Source: Actinotalea lenta
Lineage (GTDB): Bacteria > Actinomycetota > Actinomycetes > Actinomycetales > Cellulomonadaceae
Direction of reading: 5' to 3'
Assembly (NCBI RefSeq): GCF_030586465.1
Contig: NZ_JAUQYP010000001.1
Span: 847,400 to 911,399, forward strand
DNA: 64,000 nucleotides
The position numbers were made by a program, and so were the translations under genes. Under the pieces are notes generated by a model. It saw only the letters and a program-made list of their open reading frames with translations. It had not been told where the DNA came from and made no database searches. Shown in pieces: positions 1-7,860 of this stretch (positions within the stretch are counted from its first letter, which is position 1; every line of letters begins with the position of its first letter).

Positions 1-399
1 CTCGGCGGCCCCGGCCCGGACGGCGAGGGATGGCTCGTCGGGGTCGAGGATCCGCGCCCGGACGCCACCGACCCCGTCCTGGTGCTGGCGCTGACCGACC
101 TGGGCGTCGCGACGTCGTCCGTGCGACGGCGGCGCTGGCGCGCCGGTGCGACCGCCGTGCACCACCTGGTCGACCCCCGGACGGGCCTGCCCGGCGGCCA
201 GGGGCTGGCCCAGGTCACCGTCGTGCACCAAGACCCGGCGTGGGCCGAGGTGTGGAGCAAGGCGCTCTTCCTCGCCGGAGCCGACTCGGTGGCCGCGCAG
301 GCCGAGGCCCGCGACCTGGCTGCCGCGTGGGTCGACGCGGACGGGGTCACCCACACCTCGCCGGCCATGGATCCCCGTGTCGTCTGGAGGGCCGCATGA
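1..399 (+). CDS. apbE: FAD:protein FMN transferase (ApbE), C-terminal part, cut by window edge
   Basis: The reading frame is open from base 1, so the 5' end lies outside the window; 132 codons remain. The segment HHLVDPRTGLP matches the conserved ApbE motif around the Asp-Pro-x-Thr-Gly turn, followed by a helix rich in Ala with KALFLAGAD, which corresponds to the usual metal/FAD-site end of the family. ApbE proteins attach FMN covalently to a Thr of partner flavoproteins, normally outside the cytoplasm. The stop codon overlaps the ATG of the next gene by 4 bp (ATGA), placing it in an operon with a heme membrane protein, a NuoF-like flavoprotein and a ferredoxin. An FMN-carrying substrate protein is expected just upstream but cannot be seen. 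Confidence 0.9.
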   Translation, partial: LGGPGPDGEGWLVGVEDPRPDATDPVLVLALTDLGVATSSVRRRRWRAGATAVHHLVDPRTGLPGGQGLAQVTVVHQDPAWAEVWSKALFLAGADSVAAQAEARDLAAAWVDADGVTHTSPAMDPRVVWRAA

Positions 400-1145
400 G
401 GACCCACGAACGCCCCTCCCTCGCCCTGTCGCTGGCGACCGTCGCGCTCGCACTCGCCACGGTCGCGACGCTCGTCGCCGTCGGGTGGCTGGTGGCGGGC
501 GCCATGAGCGCGGCCGGCAGCTCCGTCACCTGGATGCTCGGGCGTGCCGGAGGAGTCGCGTCCTACGTGCTGCTGGTGGCGCTGGTCGTCACGGGCCTGC
601 TCCAGGCGCACCCGTGGTCACGGCACTGGCACCGGCCCTCGCCCCGGACGCGGCTGACGGTGCACGTCTCCCTGGCGACCTTCACGCTCGTGTTCACGGC
701 GCTGCACGTGGTGGTCCTGGTGCTCGACCCGTGGGCGCACGTCGGGTGGCGCGGTGCGCTGGTTCCCCTGGCGTCCGGCTACCGACCGGTCGCGGTGACC
801 CTCGGTGTGATCGCCGTGTGGGCGGGGCTCGTCACCGGGCTGACCGCGGTGCTCGCGGGTCGGGTCGCGGCGCGCGTGTGGTGGCCGATCCACAAGGTGG
901 CGGTCGTGACGCTCGGGCTGGTGTGGGTGCACAGCGTGCTGGCGGGCTCCGACGCGGTCGCGCTGCGCGGGTTCTACCTCGCCACCGGGGCAGCCGTCAT
1001 CGCCCTCGCGGTGACCCGCTACGCGGCGCGGACCCCGGCCGACCGGGTGGCCGAGCTGACCGAGGACCTCGCCGAGAGCCGCCGGGGTCTGCGGCCGACG
1101 TCCCTGCGCACCGACGCCTACACCCGCCTGGGAGGGCACCGATGA
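396..1145 (+). CDS. Ferric reductase-like transmembrane (heme b) protein
   Basis: 249 residues with about six hydrophobic helices. Two helices each carry a pair of histidines 13-14 residues apart (TVHVSLA...ALHVVVL and PIHKVAV...WVHSVL), the bis-heme pattern of the ferric-reductase-like membrane domain. There is no FAD/NAD-binding reductase domain, so electrons must come from another subunit, probably the downstream NuoF-like protein and ferredoxin, and pass across the membrane to the flavin that ApbE attaches to a partner protein. It starts at ATG 396 overlapping the apbE stop; a longer open frame reaching back to base 30 is only antisense-like overlap with apbE and is rejected. The acceptor is unknown. 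Confidence 0.88.
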   Translation: MRTHERPSLALSLATVALALATVATLVAVGWLVAGAMSAAGSSVTWMLGRAGGVASYVLLVALVVTGLLQAHPWSRHWHRPSPRTRLTVHVSLATFTLVFTALHVVVLVLDPWAHVGWRGALVPLASGYRPVAVTLGVIAVWAGLVTGLTAVLAGRVAARVWWPIHKVAVVTLGLVWVHSVLAGSDAVALRGFYLATGAAVIALAVTRYAARTPADRVAELTEDLAESRRGLRPTSLRTDAYTRLGGHR

Positions 1146-2380
1146 GCGAGACCGCGGTGGCCGGGACGGGCGTGCGCGCCGCACGCCTGCTGCTGACCGA
1201 CGCGGTGCTCCCGGCGCACGGTCCGGCCGAACCCACCGATCCGACGCCGGCCGAGGGCTGGCGAAGCCACCTCGCGGCGTTCGGCCCGCGACCGGGTGGG
1301 ACGCCTGCCCTGGTCGCCGCGCTGGAGCGCAGTCGACTGACCGGACAGGGCGGTGCTCACGTCCCGGTAGCGGCGAAGTGGCGGCGCACTCTCGCGGGCC
1401 ACGGGCCGCTCACCCTGGTCGCCAACGGGGCGGAGAGCGAGCCCGTCGCTGCCAAGGACGGCACCCTGCTGCGTCAGCGTCCGCACCTGGTCATCGACGG
1501 CCTGCTCCTCGCCGCCGAGGCGCTCGGCGCCCAGCGCGCGGTGATCTGGTTGCACGGCGACGACCTCGGGGCGCGGCGTGCGCTACGCATCGCCCTCGCG
1601 GAGCGGCCGTGGGAGGGCACCGCCCCGAGCGTGGAGCTCCTGGACGGCCCGGTGCACTACCTGGCCGGGGAGGCGAGCGCCATCGCCCAGGCGGCCGCGG
1701 GCGGTCCTGCGCTGCCCACAGTGCGCAGGCGGGAGGTCCCCGGCCGGCCCAGGACCCTGGTGCACAACGTGGAGACGCTCGCCCGGATCGCGCTGCTCGC
1801 CCGGGACGTCGAGGAGACCGGGACGCGGCTGGTGACGGTGCTCGGCAACGGGCGGGCCGTCGTCGAGGTCGAGTCCGCCACCACGTTCACGGAGCTGCTG
1901 GCGGACCTGGGCTGGACGGAGGCACCCCAGGCGGTCCTGCTCGGTGGCTACGGCGGGCTGTGGGCTTCGTGGTCCCGCGTGGCGCACCTGTCGGTGGACG
2001 AGGCGGCGTTGCGCCGCGAGGGTCTGAGCCTGGGCGCCGGCGTCGTCGCGCCACTGGGCGCGTGGGCGTGCGGGATCCACCAGACCGCGCGGCTCGTGGA
2101 CTACCTCGCCTCGATGAGCGCCCGCCAGTGCGGTCCGTGCGTGTTCGGCCTGCCGGCTCTGGGGGAGCGGTTGGGCGCGCTTGCGGTCGGCTCGGCGGAC
2201 GTCGGCCGCCTGCTGGACGACGCGGCGAGCATCGAGGGCCGGGGCGCCTGCCACCACCCGGACGGGGCGACCAGGCTGGTCGCGTCCGCGGTGTCCACCT
2301 TCGCCGACGACGTCGCCGCGCACTCCGCCGGACGGCCGTGCGGGTCGGGCGCCCTCGCCTGGCCGGAGCTGGCGCTGTGA
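1142..2380 (+). CDS. NuoF-like NADH dehydrogenase subunit (FMN, SLBB and Fe-S region)
   Basis: 412 residues. LTGQGGAHVP is a degenerate form of the RGRGGAGFP nucleotide-binding loop of NuoF, NGAESEPVAAKD matches the NGDESEPxxxKD segment, and HNVETLARI the conserved NVET motif. An SLBB-like stretch follows, and the C-terminal end has QCGPCVFG and a further Cys in GRGACHHP, resembling the cluster-binding end of the 51-kDa subunit. It likely accepts electrons from NAD(P)H and passes them to the ferredoxin encoded next and to the membrane heme protein upstream. It overlaps both neighbours by 4 bp, so translation is coupled. It is not part of a complex I operon. The altered glycine loop leaves the nucleotide specificity open. 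Confidence 0.85.
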   Translation: MSETAVAGTGVRAARLLLTDAVLPAHGPAEPTDPTPAEGWRSHLAAFGPRPGGTPALVAALERSRLTGQGGAHVPVAAKWRRTLAGHGPLTLVANGAESEPVAAKDGTLLRQRPHLVIDGLLLAAEALGAQRAVIWLHGDDLGARRALRIALAERPWEGTAPSVELLDGPVHYLAGEASAIAQAAAGGPALPTVRRREVPGRPRTLVHNVETLARIALLARDVEETGTRLVTVLGNGRAVVEVESATTFTELLADLGWTEAPQAVLLGGYGGLWASWSRVAHLSVDEAALRREGLSLGAGVVAPLGAWACGIHQTARLVDYLASMSARQCGPCVFGLPALGERLGALAVGSADVGRLLDDAASIEGRGACHHPDGATRLVASAVSTFADDVAAHSAGRPCGSGALAWPELAL

Positions 2381-2604
2381 ACCGCGCGCCGAGCGCAGGA
2401 CTGGTGCTGCGCGTGGATCCCGTCGCCTGTGAGGGTGTGGGGCTGTGCGCCCAGGTCGGCGACCGCGTGGTGGATCTGGACCGCTGGGGCTACCCCGTGC
2501 TGGAGCCGCTGGGGAGTCCGGCCGACGTCCGGGCCGCGCGCCGGGCCGTGCGGGCCTGCCCCCGCCGGGCGCTGTGGGTCGAGGAGGTCGACCCCGGCCT
2601 CTGA
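2377..2604 (+). CDS. Small ferredoxin, three-cysteine type (probably [3Fe-4S])
   Basis: 75 residues starting at GTG 2377, overlapping the preceding stop as GTGA. Cysteines occur as ACEGVGLC (C-x5-C) and a later ACPRRAL (CP). Three Cys with the middle ligand missing is the pattern of small actinobacterial [3Fe-4S] ferredoxins that often serve P450s, though here the partner is clearly the NuoF-like protein. As the last gene of the operon it probably shuttles electrons between the NADH-oxidising subunit and the heme membrane protein. Confidence 0.88.
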   Translation: MNRAPSAGLVLRVDPVACEGVGLCAQVGDRVVDLDRWGYPVLEPLGSPADVRAARRAVRACPRRALWVEEVDPGL

Positions 2605-2734
2605 CCGCCGTCGCGCCCGACACCGTGCCACCCCTGAGAGTGGTGCGGCTTCCGGGGGATGCACAGGAGGCGTTCAGCGGCGGTTCAGGAGCGGCTGGCA
2701 GCCTGGCGCCGGTGCTCCGGCGGGAGGTGGGCGT

Positions 2735-3250
2735 GTGCGTGTGCGTGTGCCACAGCTTCGCCGCGCGGCCGTGTGGCCTGCCGTGCTCGTGAGCGCCGTG
2801 GTGGTCGTGGTCTCCGGCGGCGCGGTGGCGGCGATCGAGACCGACACGGTGGAGTCGTTCTGGCGGGGTCTGTGGTGGTCGATCAGCCTCGTCACGACGG
2901 TCGGCTTCCTCGGCTCTCCGCCGCGCACGGGTGCCGGTGCGGCGCTGTCGGTGGTGCTCATGGTGGTGGGATTCGTCCTGCTGGCGATGGTGTCCGCCGC
3001 GCTGGCCTCGCTGTTCGTGCGGCAGGACGAGCAGCCGCGCCAGGCTGCCGAGCGCGAGGTCGACCGCGCCGTGCTCGAGGCCCTCGCGTCCGTCGAGGCG
3101 CGACTGTCGGTCATCGAGGCCCGGCTGGACGACGCGGGGGGTCTCGACGGCGAGAACCTGGAGGCCCGGTCCGGCACTCTGGACGCTCGGCTCGAGGCGG
3201 GTGCCGGCGCGGACGGTGCAGCAGACCAGGTGGGTGCCGGCCCGGACTGA
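2735..3250 (+). CDS. Two-helix ion channel protein with altered selectivity filter and C-terminal coiled coil
   Basis: About 171 residues. A first hydrophobic helix (AVLVSAVVVVVSGG), a short aromatic pore helix (FWRGLWWSISLVT), and a second helix (SVVLMVVGFVLLAMVSAALA) give the layout of the bacterial two-TM potassium channel family. The filter position reads TTVGFLG rather than TTVGYGD, so both the Gly and the Asp after the aromatic residue are changed. After the second helix a heptad-like segment (residues about 95-130, VLEALASVEARLSVIEARL) predicts a coiled coil, then a low-complexity acidic tail. Alternating GTG codons at 2735, 2741 and 2747 make the exact start uncertain. K+ selectivity cannot be assumed. 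Confidence 0.75.
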   Translation: MRVRVPQLRRAAVWPAVLVSAVVVVVSGGAVAAIETDTVESFWRGLWWSISLVTTVGFLGSPPRTGAGAALSVVLMVVGFVLLAMVSAALASLFVRQDEQPRQAAEREVDRAVLEALASVEARLSVIEARLDDAGGLDGENLEARSGTLDARLEAGAGADGAADQVGAGPD

Positions 3251-3270
3251 CGCCCGGTGAGCGCGCGACG

Positions 3271-3292
3271 GGCTGCGGTCATGACCGCAGCC
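3271..3292. terminator. Perfect 22-bp palindrome between convergent genes
   Basis: GGCTGCGGTC followed by ATGACCGCAGCC is perfectly self-complementary (11-bp arms). It lies between the channel gene and the convergent regulator gene, 21 bp past the former's stop and 34 bp before the end of the latter. It lacks a T-run, as usual in such GC-rich genomes. Bidirectional terminator is the best reading; a protein-binding dyad is possible. Confidence 0.55.
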
Positions 3293-3325
3293 GCGCCCGG
3301 CCCCGCGACCGGCAGCAGGTCGTGC

Positions 3326-3895
3326 TCATGGAGCGCGGTGCGGTCCCGGACCGCCCGGAGGCGGTGACGTCGTCCGGTCCGGCATGAGGACGGTGGACAG
3401 CAGACGACGCGTGCGTCCCTCACCCGGTCCTCGGTTTAGCAGCCGGAGCACCGGCGCGGACATCTCGGCGGCGAGCGCGGCCATCTCCTCGTCGGTGACC
3501 CACAGGGCGACCGTGCGGTAGCCGAGCTGGTCGGTCGCCGGGTCGGATGTGCTGGAAGCCAGGTAGGCGTCCAGCTGGGCGAGCAGGCCCGCGACGAACG
3601 CGGTGAACCCCTGGCGGTGCTGCTCGGGGGTGAGCGCCGCGATGTCCTGTGCGGAGACCTGCGCGGCGGCGACGTCGAGCGCGTAGGTGCGCTGCACCGC
3701 CCCGCGCACCCGCTGCTCGTCCACGACCAGCAGGATGCCGGCGTCGGCGAGGGTCGAGACCTGCCGGTAGACGGTCGCCGGGGAGACCTCCGGGAGCTGG
3801 GCCACGAGGTCCGCGGTGGTCAGCTCGCGGCCCCCCAGCATCGCCTGGACGATGCGCAGCCGGACGGGGTGCAGGAGCAGCGCGGCGGTGTCCAT
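3326..3895 (-). CDS. Winged-helix (ArsR-like) transcriptional regulator
   Basis: 189 residues. The N-terminal 75 residues form a winged helix: ALLLHPVRLRIVQAML, then ELTTADLVAQLPEVSPATVYRQVSTLADAGIL as the helix-turn-helix, and a basic wing. The C-terminal half is an alpha-helical region without metal-binding Cys or His clusters, so metal sensing is unlikely. It is divergent from an alpha/beta hydrolase gene with a 54-bp gap, so it probably controls that gene and itself. The start at 3895 gives the typical short N-terminus before the first helix. Confidence 0.8.
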   Translation of the reverse strand: MDTAALLLHPVRLRIVQAMLGGRELTTADLVAQLPEVSPATVYRQVSTLADAGILLVVDEQRVRGAVQRTYALDVAAAQVSAQDIAALTPEQHRQGFTAFVAGLLAQLDAYLASSTSDPATDQLGYRTVALWVTDEEMAALAAEMSAPVLRLLNRGPGEGRTRRLLSTVLMPDRTTSPPPGGPGPHRAP

Positions 3896-3914
3896 GGCGC
3901 TAACAATCGCATGC

Positions 3915-3943
3915 TTGACAACATTCGCACAAGTGAGAACAAT
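3915..3943 (+). promoter_or_regulatory. Promoter of the hydrolase gene, leaderless type
   Basis: TTGACA (3915-3920) is a perfect -35 box; after 17 bp comes AACAAT (3938-3943), matching 4 of 6 bases of a -10 box. Six bases lie between this and the ATG at 3950, so transcription would begin at or beside the A of the start codon, with no ribosome-binding site. Short TTGT/ACAA repeats around it could be the target of the divergent regulator. Confidence 0.6.
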
Positions 3944-3949
3944 GGAGCC

Positions 3950-4888
3950 ATGACAACGAGTGCAACCCACCCCGTCCCTGTCGTCACCGAGGTCCGCATC
4001 CCCGGGCCGGCCGGTGACCTCGCCGCCACCCTGCAGCTGCCCGCCGGCCCAGGGCCGCACCCCGCTGCGCTGCTGATCACCGGTTCGGGTCCCATCGACC
4101 GGAACTCCGACCACCGCCGCATGGCGATGGGTGCGACCCGCCAGGTCGCACAGGCGCTCGCTGACGTCGGCGTCGCCTCGCTGCGCTACGACAAGCGCGG
4201 CATCGGTGGTTCGGACGGCGACTACCTCTCGACCGGGTTCGGTGACGCGACCGCGGACGCCCGTGCCGCGCTCGCTTGGCTGTCCGCGCTGCCCGAGGTG
4301 GGCCCCGTCGTGGTGATCGGCCACAGCGAGGGGGCGCTGCACGCCCAGTCGCTCGCCGCCGACGGCGACGTGGTCGGCGCCGTCCTGCTCGCCGGCCAGG
4401 CACGTCCCGGCCGGGACCTGCTCGAGTGGCAGGGAGCGCAGGTGGCCGCGAGCCTGACCGGCCTGACCGCGCGCCTCGTGCGCCTGCTGCGGATCGACCT
4501 GCTCGCCAAGCAGCGTGCCGCGCTCGACAAGGCCGCAGCGACCACCAGCGACGTCGCGCGGGTCGGCGGTCGCCGGAGCAACGCCCGCTGGCTGCGCGAG
4601 TACCTGAGCTACGACCCGAGGCCCACGCTCGCCCGGATCGACGTACCGGTGCTGGCGATCACGGGCGAGAAGGACCTCCAGGTCCCGGCCGAGGACCTCG
4701 ACGCCATCGCAGCCACTGTGCCGGGGCCGGTCGAGACCCTCCGGCCCGCCGACCTGACCCACATCCTGCGCCGCGACGTCGGCCGGCCCAGCCTGCAGGC
4801 GTACAAGAAGCTCGTCGCGCAGCCGGTGGACGCCGAGGTGCTCGCCGCAGTGACGGAGTGGGTGGCGCGCGTGGTCGGCGAGCACTGA
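3950..4888 (+). CDS. Alpha/beta hydrolase
   Basis: 312 residues. The nucleophile elbow is GHSEG (in VVVIGHSEGALHA); LLITGSGPIDRN supplies the oxyanion loop; the likely acid is the Asp of ITGEKDLQVP and the catalytic His sits in DLTHILRRD. The HGG-like loop reading TGSGPxDRN is common in the dienelactone hydrolase/BAAT-like esterases of actinobacteria. There is no signal peptide, so it acts in the cytoplasm. Substrate unknown. It is divergently paired with the winged-helix regulator and seems to be transcribed as a leaderless mRNA. Confidence 0.85.
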   Translation: MTTSATHPVPVVTEVRIPGPAGDLAATLQLPAGPGPHPAALLITGSGPIDRNSDHRRMAMGATRQVAQALADVGVASLRYDKRGIGGSDGDYLSTGFGDATADARAALAWLSALPEVGPVVVIGHSEGALHAQSLAADGDVVGAVLLAGQARPGRDLLEWQGAQVAASLTGLTARLVRLLRIDLLAKQRAALDKAAATTSDVARVGGRRSNARWLREYLSYDPRPTLARIDVPVLAITGEKDLQVPAEDLDAIAATVPGPVETLRPADLTHILRRDVGRPSLQAYKKLVAQPVDAEVLAAVTEWVARVVGEH

Positions 4889-4922
4889 GCCCGGTCGCCG
4901 AACCCGCGCCGGCGTGTCCCGG

Positions 4923-5543
4923 TCAGGGCGCCGCAGGACAGGAGCTGTACTGCGCGAGGTCGTCGGCGGTCCACATCGACGCAAGGAGGGGGACGTCGGC
5001 CCGGGTGCCGAGCGCCGTTCGGAGGTGGGCCACGGCCGCGTGCGGGTCCGGTGCGGGGTCGACGACCCAGCCCTGACCCTCTCCGGAGACCGCGTACGCG
5101 GCGCAGTCGGTGATCTCGAGCAGGGTGACCAGCTGGTAGTGCTGCCCTGGCGCGAGGCGCACCGGCAGCGAGTCCGGCAGGCCGGACGCCTCCGCGACAC
5201 CGATGACACTGCGCTGGCCCAGGTCGCCGGACGGCACCTCGGACGCCGGCACCGCCCACACGTGCACCAGCCGGGCGCCGGCGGGCGGGGTGAGCTCCGC
5301 CAGGGTGAGCCCCGGCCAGCCGCTGGCCACCACGTCCGTGGTCAGCTCGACCCGCCGGTCCGGCAGCAGGCTCGAGCTGCCCCCGCCCGTGGCCAGCGAC
5401 ACCCGGCTGCCCGCGCCGACGACGCCGGCGAGCACCAGGACGCCCACGGCCACCACGGCCACGGCGGTGGCGCGCCATGTGGTGCGTGGGACGAGGATGT
5501 CCAGCGTCGGGTCTGGGCTTGACGGCTCGGTCTCAGCAGGCAT
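4923..5543 (-). CDS. Single-pass membrane-anchored protein of unknown function
   Basis: 206 residues: a short polar N-terminus, one transmembrane helix at about residues 23-43 (ATAVAVVAVGVLVLAGVV), and an external domain of about 160 residues. Two Cys in that domain (ITDCAAYAV and the near-terminal YSSCPAAP) could form a disulfide. No family recognised. The start at 5543 abuts a perfect 9-bp inverted repeat shared with the divergent gene, so both are likely co-regulated by the GntR protein encoded downstream of that gene. Confidence 0.7.
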   Translation of the reverse strand: MPAETEPSSPDPTLDILVPRTTWRATAVAVVAVGVLVLAGVVGAGSRVSLATGGGSSSLLPDRRVELTTDVVASGWPGLTLAELTPPAGARLVHVWAVPASEVPSGDLGQRSVIGVAEASGLPDSLPVRLAPGQHYQLVTLLEITDCAAYAVSGEGQGWVVDPAPDPHAAVAHLRTALGTRADVPLLASMWTADDLAQYSSCPAAP

Positions 5544-5544
5544 G

Positions 5545-5568
5545 ATTGGCACAGCATAGTGTGCCAAT
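5545..5568. promoter_or_regulatory. Probable operator: 9-bp perfect inverted repeat
   Basis: ATTGGCACA (5545-5553), a 6-base spacer, then TGTGCCAAT (5560-5568). It fills the space between the divergent genes at 5543 and 5592; read leftward, TATGCT (5558-5553) inside it looks like a -10 box. The nearest regulator gene is the YtrA-type GntR gene two positions downstream, a family that usually autoregulates its own operon. Confidence 0.65.
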
Positions 5569-5591
5569 GTTGCTCGGCGGAAGGGATCGGG

Positions 5592-6422
5592 ATGGCGGTC
5601 GCGGTGCTGACGCTCGCCGCGCTGGCGGTGCTCGTGCCCGTCGGGCTCGGGCTGGCGGTGCGCGTCCCCGCGACGGACCGGGACACCGCGTGGCTGGCCG
5701 GGGGCACCCTGCCGGCCGCCGAGCAGGTGCGCGACGTCTACCGGCGCTACCTCGTGCGGCACCGGTCCTACCGGCTGGCCGCCGCGTGGTTCGGGGCCCT
5801 GCTGGCCGTCGTGGTCGGTGTCACGGCGGAGGGCGGGGTGCATGCGGGGATCGGCCGCGGCAGCCCACTGGCCGATGTGTGGTTCTGCGCGGTCGCGGGC
5901 ATCCTGCTGGGTGCCCTGCTGGCCGAGTCGTACCGGCTCAGCCAGCCGCGGGGGACCGTCGCGACGGCGTCCCTCGCACCACGGCCCGCGCCCGGCGAGA
6001 CGGGGCGGGTGGTCGCCGCGCGGGTGCTGGCTGCCGCCTCCCTCGCGACCGGCGCCGGGGTGCTGGCGGCAGCGGGCGACGCGACGAGTCTGGCCGTCGC
6101 GGTCGGTGGCAGCGCGCTCGTCGGTGTCGCGGAGCTCACCCGGTCCGCCATCCGCAGCAGGCGCCGGCCCGTGATGTCCGAGCAGGCGGGCGAGGTCGAC
6201 GTCCGGCTCCGCAGCTACGCGTGGCGTGCCGTCGCTCACCTCGAGCTCGCCGCGGCGGCGCTCGCGCTCGGCTGGGCGGTGTCCAAGACCCCGTCGCCCG
6301 GCGGCCCGCTGACGACGGTGGTGGTGCTGGTCCTGCTCGTGCTCGCCGTGGTCGAGCTGCACCGGGCGCGGCCCCGGCCCCCGCGGTCGTTCGTGCCCGT
6401 CCAGGAGCCCGCGGTCCCGTGA
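5592..6422 (+). CDS. Polytopic membrane protein of unknown function
   Basis: 276 residues with six or seven hydrophobic helices (for example AVLTLAALAVLVPVGLGLAV, AAWFGALLAVVVG, and a final VVVLVLLVLAVVEL). An arginine-rich loop near residue 190 separates the halves. No signature of a known transporter was recognised. ATG 5592 follows a GGCGGAAGGG ribosome-binding site. Its TGA overlaps the GTG of the GntR regulator (GTGA), so the two are one transcript, a common arrangement for YtrA-type regulators and the membrane proteins they control. Confidence 0.75.
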   Translation: MAVAVLTLAALAVLVPVGLGLAVRVPATDRDTAWLAGGTLPAAEQVRDVYRRYLVRHRSYRLAAAWFGALLAVVVGVTAEGGVHAGIGRGSPLADVWFCAVAGILLGALLAESYRLSQPRGTVATASLAPRPAPGETGRVVAARVLAAASLATGAGVLAAAGDATSLAVAVGGSALVGVAELTRSAIRSRRRPVMSEQAGEVDVRLRSYAWRAVAHLELAAAALALGWAVSKTPSPGGPLTTVVVLVLLVLAVVELHRARPRPPRSFVPVQEPAVP

Positions 6423-6790
6423 TCGTCCAGGTCGACCCCGGCTCGCCGGTCCCCGTCTTCGAGCAGCTGCGTGCCCAGATCGAACGGCTGATCGTCTCCG
6501 GCCAGCTCGCCGTGGGCAGCACGCTCCCGCCCATCCGGCACCTGGCCACGGACCTGGGCCTCGCCCGCGGCACGGTCAACAAGGTGTACGAGGCCTTGGC
6601 GCGTGACGGGCTGGTCCAGACGGCCGGTCGCCACGGCACCGTCGTGCGTGGCGGGAGCGGGCGCGTCCGGCCCCCCGCACGGACGGACCTGGACGCGGCG
6701 GCGGACACCCTGGCTCTCGTCGCCCGGCAGCTCGGCACCCCGGCGGCCGAGGTCCACGAGGCGGTGGAGCGTGCGCTGGGACGCTGGTAG
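6419..6790 (+). CDS. GntR-family regulator, YtrA type
   Basis: 123 residues: a single winged-helix DNA-binding domain (PVFEQLRAQIERLIVSGQLAVGSTLPP, then HLATDLGLARGTVNKVYEAL) and only a short helical tail. This small size and absence of an effector domain define the YtrA subfamily, which controls membrane-protein and ABC operons. It likely represses its own operon and the divergent 4923-5543 gene through the inverted repeat at 5545-5568. Confidence 0.88.
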   Translation: MIVQVDPGSPVPVFEQLRAQIERLIVSGQLAVGSTLPPIRHLATDLGLARGTVNKVYEALARDGLVQTAGRHGTVVRGGSGRVRPPARTDLDAAADTLALVARQLGTPAAEVHEAVERALGRW

Positions 6791-6865
6791 GTCCCGGAGC
6801 TCTCAGGCTTCGCCCAGGTAAGTTCGGCACCCTGCGACGCTGACGACCGATCGCGGAGGAACGCC

Positions 6866-7819
6866 GTGCCCACCCAGCTCACCAAGGCCCAGCTGCGCGC
6901 GCTGCCCAAGAAGCAGCGGCGCGAGGTCGCTCGCCAGGTCGCGCGCGAGCAGCGGATCGCCGAGCAGCGCCGCCGGCGTCGACGTCGCAACGTCGTGCAG
7001 GTGGTCGCCGTGGTCGTCGCGGTGGGCGTGCTGACCGGCGCCGTGCTGGGGGTGCGCACATGGGTGGCGGAGCGCAACCGCGGACCGCTGAACATGGCCT
7101 CCGACGGCATCCTGCTCAGCGGCTACCAGGGCAACGTCTACGGCGTTCCCACCGGGTCCGTCGCGCAGGGCGGCACCCCGACGGCGAACACCCCCAACCG
7201 CAACCTCGGTGTGCTCGACGCCGTGCTCTACGTCGACTACTCCAGCCCCACGGCCTCGACGCTGTGGTCCACCGCCGGCCCCGAGCTCGTCGCGGGGCTG
7301 AAGGCCGAGACGACGTCGCTGGAGATCCACCCGATCGCACCTGACGGGTCCGCCTCCGCGGTCCGTTCGGCAGCGGCCCTGGCGTGCGTCGCCGAGCTCG
7401 ACCCCAACCAGGCGCTCCCTGCGCACCAGGCGCTCGTCTCGGGCGGCGCGGACTGGACCCCCGCGTCGGTGATGAAGGCGTTGACCGACGCGGGCGTCAA
7501 GGCCCCGGGGCTGGACGGCTGCATCACCTCGGGCAGGTTCACCGGCTGGGTGCGCGAGTCGACCGCCCGCGCCGCGCGCTCGGTGCCCTTCGACGTCGGC
7601 TCGGTCACCTCGACCACGCTCCTGCTCGCGGGGACCGCCTACACCGGGGCGCCGGACGACGCCAAGGCGTTCGCATCCGCGTACGCGGATGCGCAGGCGG
7701 TCGTGGCCAAGGCGTCGGCGAGCTCGTCGCCGAGCCCGACGGCCGGCGCCACGAGCAGCCCGACGAGCGGTGCCACGCAGGCGCCATCGCCTTCCACCAG
7801 CCCGACCTCGGGAGGCTGA
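6866..7819 (+). CDS. Membrane-anchored DsbA/thioredoxin-like protein without a CXXC motif
   Basis: 317 residues. A basic, charged cytoplasmic N-terminus (residues 1-48) is followed by one membrane helix (VVQVVAVVVAVGVLTGAVLGV), a thioredoxin-fold domain (from about residue 110), and a Ser/Thr/Pro-rich tail. Where DsbA would have FxCxxC, this protein reads LYVDYSSPTAST, so it cannot do thiol exchange at that site; two other Cys (ALACVAEL, LDGCITSG) could form a structural disulfide as in related actinobacterial proteins. The GTG start at 6866 follows GCGGAGGA. Probably a surface-exposed binding or chaperone protein. Confidence 0.75.
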   Translation: MPTQLTKAQLRALPKKQRREVARQVAREQRIAEQRRRRRRRNVVQVVAVVVAVGVLTGAVLGVRTWVAERNRGPLNMASDGILLSGYQGNVYGVPTGSVAQGGTPTANTPNRNLGVLDAVLYVDYSSPTASTLWSTAGPELVAGLKAETTSLEIHPIAPDGSASAVRSAAALACVAELDPNQALPAHQALVSGGADWTPASVMKALTDAGVKAPGLDGCITSGRFTGWVRESTARAARSVPFDVGSVTSTTLLLAGTAYTGAPDDAKAFASAYADAQAVVAKASASSSPSPTAGATSSPTSGATQAPSPSTSPTSGG

Positions 7820-7860
7820 GCCGTCCGGCGACCTGCGACGTGCTGGTTCGACCGGAACGG

